Assembly (NCBI GenBank): GCA_900544595.1
Contig: UQVQ01000003.1
Location: forward strand, 62,001-126,000
DNA length: 64,000 bases
Source of the DNA: an uncultured Bacillota bacterium
Lineage (GTDB): Bacteria; Bacillota; Clostridia; Christensenellales; UBA1242
Reading direction: 5' to 3'
Shown: positions 17,749 through 25,898 of the stretch, in pieces
Layout of the letters: the number at the start of each line of letters is the position of its first letter
How positions within the stretch are numbered: the stretch's first letter is position 1
The notes under the pieces: generated by a model
What the model saw: only the letters and a program-made list of their open reading frames with translations
The model's database searches: none
What the model was told of the DNA's origin: nothing
Translations under genes and position numbers: made by a program

Positions 17749-18000
17749 TTTCTTTCCTTATAAAATATATTATATATTTAATTTAAGTATTTTCAAAATA
17801 AATTTAATGGAATTTTGCGCCCTCTGTTTCCCTGCCCCCAATCATCTCATAAGTTAAAAAAAACAAATTAAACTATAAATTCTTAAAAGCTCGTTGCAAA
17901 ATGCGAATTTAAGTTGACAATTTTTCTTGTTAAATTGACAATTGCAAAAATTAAGTTGACAATTTCCTTTTTAATATTTTCCCTTTTTTGCCTCAAACAA
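17749..18000. other. Intergenic stretch with a phased 15-mer repeat
   Basis: No reading frame here has coding character. The left part is AT-rich. The right part holds three copies of a 15-mer (separate entry). Confidence 0.6.
17909..17965. repeat. Three direct repeats of TTAAGTTGACAATTT at an exact 21 bp period
   Basis: Copies start at 17909, 17930 and 17951. The middle one differs by one base (TTAAATTGACAATTG). A 21 bp period places all copies on the same DNA face, as for a protein-binding array or transposon-end repeats. None is followed by a -10 box at promoter distance leading into a gene. Confidence 0.8.
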
Positions 18001-18028
18001 AAAAACGCTTGATTTCAAGCGTTTTTTT
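18001..18028. terminator. Terminator of the sipW gene
   Basis: AAAAACGCTTGA and TCAAGCGTTTTT are fully complementary; the minus-strand reading gives a G+C-core hairpin followed by a T-run, next to the sipW stop. Confidence 0.85.
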
Positions 18029-18050
18029 TGATTTTTGCTGCTAAAAAAGG

Positions 18051-18764
18051 TTAGTCGTCGTCTTTGTTTTCTTGCGGCGAATTTTCTTCGTCGATAAGCC
18101 CTGCCGTTGTTGGAAGCGCTGCTGCAAGTTTTTTCATCTTCATCATTTTGTCGATTGTGTCGATCATGCTGAAAAGGAGCATCAAGCAAACAACCGCCGA
18201 AGGAACAATAACAACAGCAATAATTCCTGCCGTTGATGTCAGAAACTTAATGAAAGTTGCAACGCTGCTTTGCGTGTAGATGCCAATAACATAGTCGGCG
18301 CGAACCCATGGATCGTAAATTGGCTCGCCCGTTTCTGTTACGTTGCTTGTTCCATAAGTTTTGAACCAAGTATTTCCGTCCTTATCAACTTTCTTAAAAG
18401 CAATTTGGTGGAAAATTATTGTTGTTTTATGAGCCTCTTGATTTGTTTTAAAATCTAATGGATTTTCGGAAGGTTGCCCCGTGAAATTTGGGCTAGGTCC
18501 GTCATAGAAATAATAGGCAATAACATCTCCTTCTTTAAGTTCGGAAACATAAACTCTTTTTAAAACAACGATGTCCCCCTTGCTAATTCCGCTTGCCTTC
18601 ATCGAGTTCGACATAACGCGAACATAGGAATAGCCAAAATAGGAAGGAACACCGTTTGAGAATTTAGCAGAAAATGAAATAACAATGTATATGACCAAAA
18701 GAATCATAACCAAAAAGAAAATAACGTCGGTAACAATGTTAAATGCTTTTGAAAGTCTTTTCAT
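18051..18764 (-). CDS. sipW: SipW-type (ER-type) signal peptidase I
   Basis: 237 aa S26B peptidase. An N-terminal membrane helix (residues ~12-32) is followed by the catalytic Ser box RVMSNSMKASGISKGD. A His (IIFHQIAFKK) occurs where SipW-type enzymes use His instead of the bacterial Lys. There is a second membrane segment near residues 180-205 and an acidic C-terminal tail. SipW processes TasA-type biofilm and surface proteins. The adjacent upstream gene encodes just such a protein with a matching signal peptide, so they are likely enzyme and substrate. A GGGGG ribosome site precedes the ATG. Confidence 0.88.
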   Translation of the reverse strand: MKRLSKAFNIVTDVIFFLVMILLVIYIVISFSAKFSNGVPSYFGYSYVRVMSNSMKASGISKGDIVVLKRVYVSELKEGDVIAYYFYDGPSPNFTGQPSENPLDFKTNQEAHKTTIIFHQIAFKKVDKDGNTWFKTYGTSNVTETGEPIYDPWVRADYVIGIYTQSSVATFIKFLTSTAGIIAVVIVPSAVVCLMLLFSMIDTIDKMMKMKKLAAALPTTAGLIDEENSPQENKDDD

Positions 18765-18954
18765 TTTCCCCCTTCTTTAAAATGTTTTAATTTATTTTTC
18801 TCTTTATATTATATATTATTTAATCCAATTATCAAAGAAATTTCAATTGGTTGTTTTCAAATTAACAGGTCTGTTCCATAACAGTTAATGTTTAAAGTAT
18901 TTTTATAATCAAAATTTTGTTTGTTTTAAAAGTAAAAAAAGCAATAAATTGAAT

Positions 18955-19013
18955 AAAGAGCTATTTTAAGCTATAAATAAAGATTTTATTTAATAAACTT
19001 AAAATAACTCTTT
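18955..19013 (-). terminator. Long hairpin after the TasA-like gene
   Basis: A 16 bp arm (AAAGAGCTATTTTAAG) pairs with its copy 27 bases away with one G-T wobble. An inner 7 bp stem (AAATAAA/TTTATTT) nests inside. It lies 14 bases after the stop of the TasA-like gene and before sipW. There is only a weak T-run, so it may stabilise mRNA or attenuate read-through into sipW instead of fully terminating. Confidence 0.7.
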
Positions 19014-19026
19014 TTCAATTCAGTGA

Positions 19027-19545
19027 CTAAGCAGCTTGATTGTTAAGTGTTAACATAAGGTTAATTCCATAACTTGCAGTTTTATTCCAATCTGTAACTT
19101 TGATTGTGAATGTAAAGCTTGCAGTTTTGTCTCCACCAGCAGCAATTGTAGAAGTTGTTGTTTCTCCTAAAGCAGCTGTTGTGTTTGTTCCTGTAGCTTC
19201 GCCGTTGTTAGCAAGTGTAGCTTGAAGTGGTCTTTCTGTTGAGTTGTTCTTTACTGTTAAAGTAATAACAACATCTTGATTCTTAACAAATGTTATGTTA
19301 GAAAGATCCCAGGCACCTGAATTTTCTGTTGAAGCAGCGTTAAAGGTTTTTGTGAAACTTTTACCTTCTTCAGTGATACCTGTGATTGAGCCAGTTACAG
19401 TTGCGTCAACGTCTGTTGCTGTGTATGAAACTGTTCCTGTTACACTAACTGTTACTGTTGCAGCAGCCCAAACACCAACGATGGTTAAGCAAAGAACCAT
19501 TGCGAATGCAGCGATTGTTGAGATCAACTTAGCTTTTAACTTCAT
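19027..19545 (-). CDS. TasA/camelysin-like secreted protein, probable SipW substrate
   Basis: 172 aa. The signal peptide ISTIAAFAMVLCLTIVGVWAA has the long hydrophobic core and Trp-Ala-Ala end seen in SipW-dependent precursors. The mature part is Thr/Val/Ala-rich with alternating beta pattern and no Cys, like the TasA/CalY beta-sandwich of biofilm fibres. A very strong GGAGGGGGG ribosome site and a good promoter suggest high expression. The sipW gene follows on the same strand after a long hairpin, the usual way to give much matrix protein and little peptidase. Confidence 0.75.
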   Translation of the reverse strand: MKLKAKLISTIAAFAMVLCLTIVGVWAAATVTVSVTGTVSYTATDVDATVTGSITGITEEGKSFTKTFNAASTENSGAWDLSNITFVKNQDVVITLTVKNNSTERPLQATLANNGEATGTNTTAALGETTTSTIAAGGDKTASFTFTIKVTDWNKTASYGINLMLTLNNQAA

Positions 19546-19581
19546 ATCGTCACCCCCCTCCTTTTTTTAGATTTCCTTATT

Positions 19582-19609
19582 ATTATACTTAGCATTCCCA
19601 AAATTTCAA
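19582..19609 (-). promoter_or_regulatory. Promoter of the TasA-like gene
   Basis: Minus strand TTGAAA (19604-19609), 16 bp spacer, TATAAT (19582-19587), giving a ~30 nt leader with a strong ribosome site. Confidence 0.7.
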
Positions 19610-19891
19610 AACATTTTCACGTGTTTTCCAAAAAAATTTCCAAATTCTTTAAAATTCGACATTAACAAATTTTAAATTCTTCAAGCAAAATCTCTTTTCA
19701 TTGCATATCTTCGCGCTTTTAAACTTTTTTTGTTTTCCTTTTCATTTTAAAGTTTTGTTTAAATTGCCCAAAAAAGGCTGTCGAAAAACCCAAAAAGTTT
19801 TAAAATTTAAGAATTCTTACCTTAATTTTTGTGATACAATTCATAACTTTTTAATCAAACTTTTTTTCGCATAAAAACAAATTTTATTGAT
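19610..19891. other. AT-rich gap between the TasA-like gene and the ABC transporter pair
   Basis: No supported gene or RNA is seen. A TGA-TACAAT box near 19830 on the plus strand resembles the extended -10 elements elsewhere but leads into the end of a convergent gene, so I do not call it. Confidence 0.5.
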
Positions 19892-21901
19892 TTAATATCG
19901 GCTGAACTGACTGTTATAAAGATTATAGTAGAAACCCTTTTGGGCAAGAAGTTGTTTATGAGTTCCCTGCTCAATTATGTTTCCCTTGTTCATAACAAGA
20001 ATCACGTTTGCAGAAACAATTGTTGAAAGACGATGGGCAACAATGAAACTTGTTTTGCCTTTCATCATTTTGTCGAATGCGCTTTGAATTGCAAGTTCGG
20101 TTCGAGTGTCGATGTTGCTTGTTGCTTCGTCCAAAATTAAAATTGGCGGTTTTGAGAGCATAAGGCGCGCAATGCAAATAAGTTGTTTCTGCCCTTGCGA
20201 AAGGTTATCGCCATTTTCGTTTATGATTGTGTTATAACCTTCGGGCATTGTTTGAATGAAGAAATCTGCCCCGGCAAGGCGCGCGGCGCGTTTAACTTCC
20301 GCATCGGTTGCGTTTGTTTTTCCATAGGCAATGTTATCGCGAATTGAAGCGGAAAAGAGCCAAGTTTCTTGAAGAACCATTCCATATTGCTCTCTTAAGC
20401 TCTTTCGCGTAACTTCTTTAATTGGATGTCCGCTAACAATGATTTCACCCTTATCAACGTCGTAAAATCGCATAAGCAAATTGATAAGCGTGCTTTTCCC
20501 GCAGCCGGTTGGCCCAACAATTGCAACTTTTTGCCCCTTTTTAACGTGCAAGTTAAGGTTTTGAATTAGTTTTTTATCCGCAGTGTAGGAAAAATCAACA
20601 TTTTCGAAATCAACTTCGCCCGTGCAACGTTTAATTTCTTGAAGTCCGGCATCGCTAACTTCGTTTTTCATATCTAAAACGTTGAAAACACGAACGGCGG
20701 AAGCATAGGCTGCTTGAAGGTCGGCAAAAACATCGGCAATGTCGTTATATGGTCTTGTATACTTATTCGCAAACGAAAGCAAAACAGAAATATCCCCAAT
20801 CGACATATTCCCTTTAAGCGCAAATAAGCACCCCATTATTGCAACGGTTGCATATAACAATCCGTTAATAAATCTTGCAATTGGCGCGGAAAGCGACGAA
20901 TAATACATTGCCTTTTCGTTAACATTTTTAAGCTTTGTGTTGATTTCGTCAAACTTCTCGATTGAACGCTCCTCATATAAAAAACCTTTAACAATTTTTT
21001 GATTTCCAACCATTTCAACAAGTGTTCCAGAAAGATCGCCAACGGCTTTTGCTTGTTTTCTGAAAAGTTTATGGCAAAGTTTTGCAATTATAACTGCAAC
21101 AACAATTGAAATTGGAGTTACGCAAATTATAACAATTGAAATTGTGACATTGATTTTTATCATAAAGATAAGAGTTAAAACAACAGTTGCAAGAGCATCG
21201 AAAAAGGTTGTTAACCCAAGAACAAACCCATCGGTTATTAAATCAACATCGTTAACCATACGACTTTGCAAGTCGCCATGGCTTGAATTATCGATGTATT
21301 TCAAAGGAACTTTATTAAATTTTTTGAAAATGTCGTTATGAAGTTGTTGTTCAACGCGATAGGACAAACCGTTTGACACTCTCGACAAAAGCCATTTGAA
21401 AACTGCAAACCCAACAACACAAATTGAAAGGTAGCCAATATATTTAGCAATAATTTCAAATTGAACTTCGCCCGCTCCAACAATATGGTCAATTGTTTTA
21501 CCAATTAAAATTGGAATGAAAATTTCAAAAACGGAGTTAATTGCGGCAAACAAAATTGCAAGCAAAAGCAAATACCAATATTTTTTCAAATAGCCAAGAG
21601 TTCGAAGAATTGTTGATTTTGCTTTTGGTTTTCGAATTCTTGCAACGCTTTCAATTCGTTTGGCATTTGTGTCTAAAATTAAAGGCACATCAGCAATTTT
21701 TTGAGCTTTTTCTTCGCTTGAAATCGCAGGGCTGTTGATTGCCGCAGGAATAATGCTTGGAACGTTAACATCTTTCGCGGGCTGAATTTTTTCCGGGTTG
21801 TTAAAAGAAGGCTTTGGCAAAGCCGCAATTGCTTTTTGAAGTTTTCTAAACTCGCGTTCCTGCGCTTTTGTTCTTTTAATTTCAGTTTCTTTTTTTGCCA
21901 A
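19892..21901 (-). CDS. ABC exporter half-transporter with N-terminal extension
   Basis: 669 aa. A basic, Pro/Ala-rich cytoplasmic extension of ~100 residues precedes a six-helix ABC exporter membrane domain. The nucleotide-binding domain has Walker A VGPTGCGKST, signature LSQGQKQLI, Walker B ILILDEATSNID with the catalytic Glu, and the H-loop IVAHRLSTI. It starts at TTG (21901) with GGAG upstream. It pairs with the gene directly upstream (21972-23690) as a heterodimeric multidrug/lipid-type exporter in which this subunit supplies the competent ATP site. The substrate is unknown. Confidence 0.92.
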   Translation of the reverse strand: MAKKETEIKRTKAQEREFRKLQKAIAALPKPSFNNPEKIQPAKDVNVPSIIPAAINSPAISSEEKAQKIADVPLILDTNAKRIESVARIRKPKAKSTILRTLGYLKKYWYLLLLAILFAAINSVFEIFIPILIGKTIDHIVGAGEVQFEIIAKYIGYLSICVVGFAVFKWLLSRVSNGLSYRVEQQLHNDIFKKFNKVPLKYIDNSSHGDLQSRMVNDVDLITDGFVLGLTTFFDALATVVLTLIFMIKINVTISIVIICVTPISIVVAVIIAKLCHKLFRKQAKAVGDLSGTLVEMVGNQKIVKGFLYEERSIEKFDEINTKLKNVNEKAMYYSSLSAPIARFINGLLYATVAIMGCLFALKGNMSIGDISVLLSFANKYTRPYNDIADVFADLQAAYASAVRVFNVLDMKNEVSDAGLQEIKRCTGEVDFENVDFSYTADKKLIQNLNLHVKKGQKVAIVGPTGCGKSTLINLLMRFYDVDKGEIIVSGHPIKEVTRKSLREQYGMVLQETWLFSASIRDNIAYGKTNATDAEVKRAARLAGADFFIQTMPEGYNTIINENGDNLSQGQKQLICIARLMLSKPPILILDEATSNIDTRTELAIQSAFDKMMKGKTSFIVAHRLSTIVSANVILVMNKGNIIEQGTHKQLLAQKGFYYNLYNSQFSRY

Positions 21902-21971
21902 CTTTTTTCTCCTTTTTGGCTTTCGACTTTAATTTTTAGTGTTTTTTTTGCGTTTTTAAGCAATTTTTTTG

Positions 21972-23690
21972 CTATTTTGTTTGAGATGAATAGATTTCTT
22001 GATAGACCGAACAGTTTTCCATAAGTTCTTTGTGTGTTCCCATTCCAACAATATTTCCGTTTTCCATAACGATAATTAAGTTTGCATTTCGAACGGTGTT
22101 TGCCCTTTGCGAAACCAAAATCACAGTTGAGTTGATTTCGTCTTTAAGTGCTTTTCGAAGCGCGGCATCTGTTGCAAAATCCAAGGCGGAAGCGCTGTCG
22201 TCCAAAATCAAAATTTCAGGGTCGCCAACAATCGCTCTTGCAATTGTTAAGCGCTGGCGCTGCCCTCCCGAAAGGTTTTTCCCGCCGGCTTGAACTTTAA
22301 AGTTAAGTTTGTCGGGAAGTTCTTTAACAAATTCTTCGCTTTGCGAAACTTTAAGCGCTTTTTGAATTTCTTCAATTGAAGCATCTTTTTTTCGCCATAG
22401 CAAATTTTCTTTAAGCGTTCCCTTAAACAAAACCGCTTTTTGAGGAACAATTCCAATTTTTCCGCGAAGCTGGGCAAAGGAATAGTCCTTAACATCAATT
22501 CCGTCAATCAAAATTTTCCCGCTTGTTGCGTCGTAAAATCTTGGAATAAGGTTGATAACGCTGCTTTTCCCGCTTCCTGTTCCCCCAATAATCCCAATTG
22601 TGTCGCCCGCATAGGCTTTAAAACTTAAATTTTTAACGGCAGTTTTTGAAGAATTTGAATAGGAAAAACTTACATTTTTAAATTCAATTTTTGGAACATC
22701 TTTATTAAATTCAATAACAATTTCGTTTTTGTTTGTTTCAACAACAGATGGTGTTGTTTCGAAAACCTCGTTGATTCTGTTTGCGCAATTAAATGCTTTA
22801 ATAAACGCGATAATCAAATTTGCAAGCGAAACAAGAGCCGCCGAAATTTGAAGAAGATAGTTAACAAACGCAATAATTTGCCCTTGGCTTAAATTCCCAA
22901 TGTTAACTTGAAGCCCGCCAAACCACATAACAGCAATGATTGCAAAGTTGATTATCGTTCCAGTTATTGGGGTCATAAGCGAGGAAATTGAAACAACTTT
23001 AACTGCGGATTTCCTAAGCTTTTTTGAGGCTATTGCAAAGCGCTCTTCCTCATAGTCTTGTTTGTTAAACGCGCGAATAACGCGAGCGCCTTGAAGGTTT
23101 TCTCGTGTTATTTCCGAAACTTTGTCCAAATCTTTTTGAGTTTTATCATATAAAGGCTCTGTTTTTTTCAAAATTAAAAAAACAACAAGAAAAATTAAAG
23201 GAGCAACAACAAGGAACAAAAGCGAAAGTTTTATGTCGATTATCATTGCCATAACAGTTGAACCAATAATTAAAAAAGGTGTTCGCATAACAGTTCGCAA
23301 AAACATTCCAAGAGCGGTTTCAATTCTTGCAACGTCGTGGGTCATACGATTATTAAGCGATGCCGTTCCAAACTTATCAAGCTCGGCATGGGATAACGTG
23401 TTAATATGCTCATATAACCCTTTGCGCATTTGATAGCTAACGCCCGAGCACGCTTTTGCGGAAAGGCGCGCGCATAGTATTGCGCTTACAATTCCAATAA
23501 TGTTAAGCGCAACAACAACAGAACCCCAAATTGCAATATATTTAACATCGTGGTTTTTAACCCCAATGTCAATCATATTTGCAACAAGCAAAGGAATGAG
23601 AATGTCGGTTATTGTTTCAAAAAACTTAAGCAGGGGCGCCCCCACCATCTGTTTCTTATACCCTTTAAAAAATCTAGATAACTTTTTCAA
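21972..23690 (-). CDS. ABC exporter half-transporter with degenerate Walker B
   Basis: 572 aa, membrane domain plus nucleotide-binding domain: Walker A IGGTGSGKSS, signature LSGGQRQRL, Walker B ILILDDSASALD. The residue after the Walker B Asp is Asp instead of the catalytic Glu, and the H-loop is VSQRANTV with Gln in place of His. This is the pattern of the non-hydrolysing subunit of heterodimeric exporters such as TM287/288. It starts at TTG with GGGAAAG upstream. The 70-base gap to the partner and shared strand support one operon. Confidence 0.92.
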   Translation of the reverse strand: MKKLSRFFKGYKKQMVGAPLLKFFETITDILIPLLVANMIDIGVKNHDVKYIAIWGSVVVALNIIGIVSAILCARLSAKACSGVSYQMRKGLYEHINTLSHAELDKFGTASLNNRMTHDVARIETALGMFLRTVMRTPFLIIGSTVMAMIIDIKLSLLFLVVAPLIFLVVFLILKKTEPLYDKTQKDLDKVSEITRENLQGARVIRAFNKQDYEEERFAIASKKLRKSAVKVVSISSLMTPITGTIINFAIIAVMWFGGLQVNIGNLSQGQIIAFVNYLLQISAALVSLANLIIAFIKAFNCANRINEVFETTPSVVETNKNEIVIEFNKDVPKIEFKNVSFSYSNSSKTAVKNLSFKAYAGDTIGIIGGTGSGKSSVINLIPRFYDATSGKILIDGIDVKDYSFAQLRGKIGIVPQKAVLFKGTLKENLLWRKKDASIEEIQKALKVSQSEEFVKELPDKLNFKVQAGGKNLSGGQRQRLTIARAIVGDPEILILDDSASALDFATDAALRKALKDEINSTVILVSQRANTVRNANLIIVMENGNIVGMGTHKELMENCSVYQEIYSSQTK

Positions 23691-23759
23691 ACACTTTCCC
23701 TTTTCAACACGAATTATTATATCAAAATTATAAATCTTGGCAAATAAAAAACTTTATTT

Positions 23760-24524
23760 TTATAGTTTTAACATTTCCTTAAAAGCATAAACAAACCCAT
23801 CTTCGCTAAGCGATTTTGTAACATAAGTTGCCGCTGCTTTAACCTTGCTGTTTGAATTTCCCATCGCAATTGAAATGTCGCTGTTTTCGAAAGCCGCAAG
23901 GTCGTTTTCGGAATCGCCAATTGCAATTGTTTTATAATTTGAGAATTTCTCTTTAAAATATTTAACAATGTTTTTCTTTGTGTTTTCTTTTGGAATTATA
24001 TCAAAATATCCCCCTGGCATTTGATAAAACTCAAGATTTTTAAATTCTTCTTTAACGTTTTCTGGAAACTGCCCAACGCAAAGCATTTGAAAAACTGCGT
24101 TGTTTTCCAAATCTTTTGCAAACTCCTCTCTTGAAACTTTTATAGCATTGTTAAACGCCCTAATTCTTTCATCGTTTCCAAATGTTTTATCAACAAACAT
24201 AGTTTTGTAAATAAAACTTTCCCCAATTTTTTCTGAAAATTCTGCAATTTTGCAAACATCAGCCTTATTCATTGGTTTTCCAGTTACAACATAATTTCCA
24301 TTTTTATCAAAAATAATATTCCCAAACATCGAACCAATATAGTTAAAACTCTCCATTCCTTTAATACATTTAATGTTATTGTAAGTTCTTCCAGAGGCAA
24401 CAACTAAAATGTGTCCATTTTGCTTCAATCGTTCAATTTCATCAATAATGCATTGCTTAATGTTTCTTGCTCCAACTTCGGCAATTGTTCCATCAATGTC
24501 AACAAGAATAACATATTTATCCAT
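23760..24524 (-). CDS. HAD-superfamily phosphatase, Cof type
   Basis: 254 aa. HAD motif I is VDIDGT, motif II VASGRTYNN, motif III a Lys in the FKEKFSNYK region, motif IV IAIGDSENDLAAFENSD. The C2 cap between motifs II and III marks the Cof/IIB subgroup, which dephosphorylates sugar phosphates, nucleotides or flavins. The exact substrate is unknown. It has its own promoter (24556-24585) and is divergent from the small orphan gene at 24718. Confidence 0.93.
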   Translation of the reverse strand: MDKYVILVDIDGTIAEVGARNIKQCIIDEIERLKQNGHILVVASGRTYNNIKCIKGMESFNYIGSMFGNIIFDKNGNYVVTGKPMNKADVCKIAEFSEKIGESFIYKTMFVDKTFGNDERIRAFNNAIKVSREEFAKDLENNAVFQMLCVGQFPENVKEEFKNLEFYQMPGGYFDIIPKENTKKNIVKYFKEKFSNYKTIAIGDSENDLAAFENSDISIAMGNSNSKVKAAATYVTKSLSEDGFVYAFKEMLKL

Positions 24525-24555
24525 AGCCCATTTTTCCCTTTAAATTTCTTTTTTA

Positions 24556-24585
24556 ATTATAGCTTTTTTTGCAATTTCATGTCAA
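24556..24585 (-). promoter_or_regulatory. Promoter of the Cof-type phosphatase gene
   Basis: Minus strand TTGACA (24580-24585), 18 bp spacer, TATAAT (24556-24561), followed by a ~32 nt leader. Confidence 0.8.
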
Positions 24586-24632
24586 ACGCTTAAAGAAAGC
24601 ATTTTCCGCTTAAAAATTCCAAAAAAACCATA

Positions 24633-24661
24633 TTGACATTTTAACGCCTTAATGTTATATA
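24633..24661 (+). promoter_or_regulatory. Promoter of the small orphan gene at 24718
   Basis: TTGACA (24633-24638), 17 bp, extended TGT-TATATA (24656-24661). It is divergent from the neighbouring promoter. A ~50 nt leader includes a GC-richer stretch (GCGCATCTGGCG) of unknown role. Confidence 0.7.
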
Positions 24662-24717
24662 CTATAATTGATGTAGGAGTTAACGCTTGCGCATCTGGCG
24701 AAAGATAGGGAGTTTCA

Positions 24718-25044
24718 ATGAAATATTTTGAGAAAATTAAGTTTTTTAAAAACTCAATGAAAGAATTTAAAAAGGAAGTTAAAATTAAAGATTCTTTCAT
24801 CGAAGACATGGACTATTTTCGTGGATATGTTACTTTTAAAGAACATAATCTTGTTATAATTGACAAAGAAAAAATATTAACAAAAACCGAAATTCTCGAC
24901 TTTGCAATTGAGTTTTGCAACAACAAAAATTTTAGCGTTGAAAACTATGCACAAACAAAAAAAATTTTAATAACAGAAAGCACCATTAACGAAACCCCAA
25001 CTTTTCTTGTTCAAAAAATTCAAACAACAGACCTCCAAATGTAG
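24718..25044 (+). CDS. Small unrecognised protein (108 aa)
   Basis: 108 residues, strongly basic at the N-terminus (MKYFEKIKFFKNSMKEFKKEVK), then a mixed charged region. No known motif. The ATG has GGGAG seven bases upstream and a consensus promoter, so expression is likely. It is the last host-like gene before the integrative element. I cannot suggest a function. Confidence 0.65.
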   Translation: MKYFEKIKFFKNSMKEFKKEVKIKDSFIEDMDYFRGYVTFKEHNLVIIDKEKILTKTEILDFAIEFCNNKNFSVENYAQTKKILITESTINETPTFLVQKIQTTDLQM

Positions 25045-25275
25045 AAAAATGCACAAAAACTTTTGCCTGGCGCACTATCTCTTTTAAAATTTATCCACAA
25101 TCGATTTAATGTTTTTGCCCGTAAAATTTCTCATCTCCCCCATAACCCAGTTTTGAAAAAAGTTTAAAAAACTCAGCCCGAAAGTTGAACCCATCTTCTT
25201 TCGGCTTTTTTGCACGCAAGAATATTTTTAATCCAATTAGGGAGCAAATTTTAACAGCAAAACAGCAAGTGTTCC

Positions 25276-25316
25276 AGTTTTGGGCAGTTTTAGAGCAAAT
25301 TAGACCGAGAGTTGAT
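25276..25316. repeat. Left copy of a 41 bp direct repeat shared with 38772-38812
   Basis: 38 of 41 bases match the right copy, starting with 20 identical bases (AGTTTTGGGCAGTTTTAGAG) and running into the terminator stem. The offset between copies (13,496) is close to that of the tRNA repeats (13,466). Confidence 0.85.
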
Positions 25317-25338
25317 TTTTTGACTATCGGTCTTTTTT
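25302..25338 (+). terminator. Terminator in the left relic end
   Basis: AGACCGA and TCGGTCT stem extended by AGT/ACT, followed by six T. It is a sibling of the terminator at 38798-38837. Confidence 0.7.
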
Positions 25339-25507
25339 GTGGAGCAAATATTGACAGCAATTGCACCAAAAATTGACAGCAAATGTTTTTTGTTTTAAAA
25401 ATTTCTTTAAAAATATGAAAATAAGAATCTGCTTCGCAGAACCTTGCGTGTCTAAAAAATCGCTAAAACCCTATGAAAATAAAGGATTCTAGTGACTTTT
25501 AATAAGT

Positions 25508-25543
25508 GGAGCTACTGACGGGAATCGGACCCGTGCCCCCACC
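25508..25543 (-). pseudogene. tRNA-Thr 3'-half remnant (left attachment site)
   Basis: On the minus strand it matches the T-arm, variable region and anticodon-stem 3' strand of the intact tRNA-Thr(GGT), plus TAGCTCCA. The acceptor strand has CAGTAGC in place of CACCAGC and one variable-loop base is missing, so it is non-functional. It has no 5' half nearby. Confidence 0.8.
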
Positions 25544-25608
25544 TCACCTTTTTACCAACACACGAACCTTTGCTCCAAACTTGTGCCCACACCCCAAAAC
25601 CATCCATA

Positions 25609-25636
25609 AATACTAGCATTTTCGCTAGTATTTTTT
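25609..25636 (+). terminator. Terminator at the left end of the element
   Basis: AATACTAGC and GCTAGTATT, a 9 bp stem with a six-base loop, then TTTTT on the plus strand. It could insulate the cargo promoter at 25861 from outside transcription. Confidence 0.75.
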
Positions 25637-25860
25637 CATTAGATACATTCTATTCACAAAAAAATGTACCTATTGACACCTGCAAGCACATTTTTCACTA
25701 CTTTTTGTGGTCTAAACCTGCCTAAATCGCTTTAAACCCATTTAATATTTTAGGGAACAAATGGTATTTAGAATATATCAAAAAGTTCCCTAAATTCATA
25801 AGAGTTGAAAAATAATATTCTTTAAAATTTTTAATTATTATATCTTTCTTATGTTATATA
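25637..25860. other. Untranslated left arm of the element
   Basis: AT-rich with one TGTACCTAT at 25665 resembling the repeat of the right end. Scattered AAATCGC/TTTAAACCC words, no gene. A GGGAAC.../GTTCCC inverted pair (25753 and 25785) could form a loop. Confidence 0.5.
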
Positions 25861-25869
25861 TGTTATAAT
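25861..25869 (+). promoter_or_regulatory. Extended -10 (TGT-TATAAT) of the helicase operon
   Basis: TGTTATAAT with no convincing -35. The same nine bases precede the other two cargo transcription units (29109-29117 and 30148-30156). Confidence 0.6.
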
Positions 25870-25898
25870 AGCAGTGATTTTAATTAATGGAGAGTACT

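Larger units (their letters stand above)
25251..25382. repeat. Short direct repeats (ACAGCAA / TTGACAGCAA) flanking a terminator
   Basis: ACAGCAA at 25254 and 25262, and TTGACAGCAA at 25351 and 25373 (22 bp apart). The pairs lie on either side of the hairpin at 25302-25338. The right end of the element has the same arrangement with TGTACCTAA instead. Confidence 0.65.
25045..25507. other. Untranslated flank with a relic element end
   Basis: No gene is supported. The right half repeats the layout of the element's right end near 38.75-38.97 kb: two short direct repeats, a terminator, two more repeats 22 bp apart, then a decayed tRNA terminator. The interval 25440-25507 is a diverged copy of the sequence 3' of the intact tRNA-Thr (38905-38972), sharing AAAAAATCGC, AAAA.CCT and an AG.GACTTT.TT.A stretch before TGGAGCT. 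Confidence 0.6.

Noticed and set aside
17909..17965. TTGACA copies as three tandem promoters
   Set aside because: No -10 hexamers occur at suitable distance and no gene starts downstream on the plus strand.
19820..19850. Extended -10 box on the plus strand in the gap after the TasA-like gene
   Set aside because: It would transcribe into the end of a convergent gene and has no ORF or RNA downstream.
24662..24717. Riboswitch in the leader of the gene at 24718
   Set aside because: The ~50 nt leader is too short and shows no recognised riboswitch consensus; only a GC-richer patch is seen.
25508..25543. Functional tRNA on the minus strand at the left end
   Set aside because: No D-arm or 5' acceptor strand, and the acceptor 3' strand is mutated.
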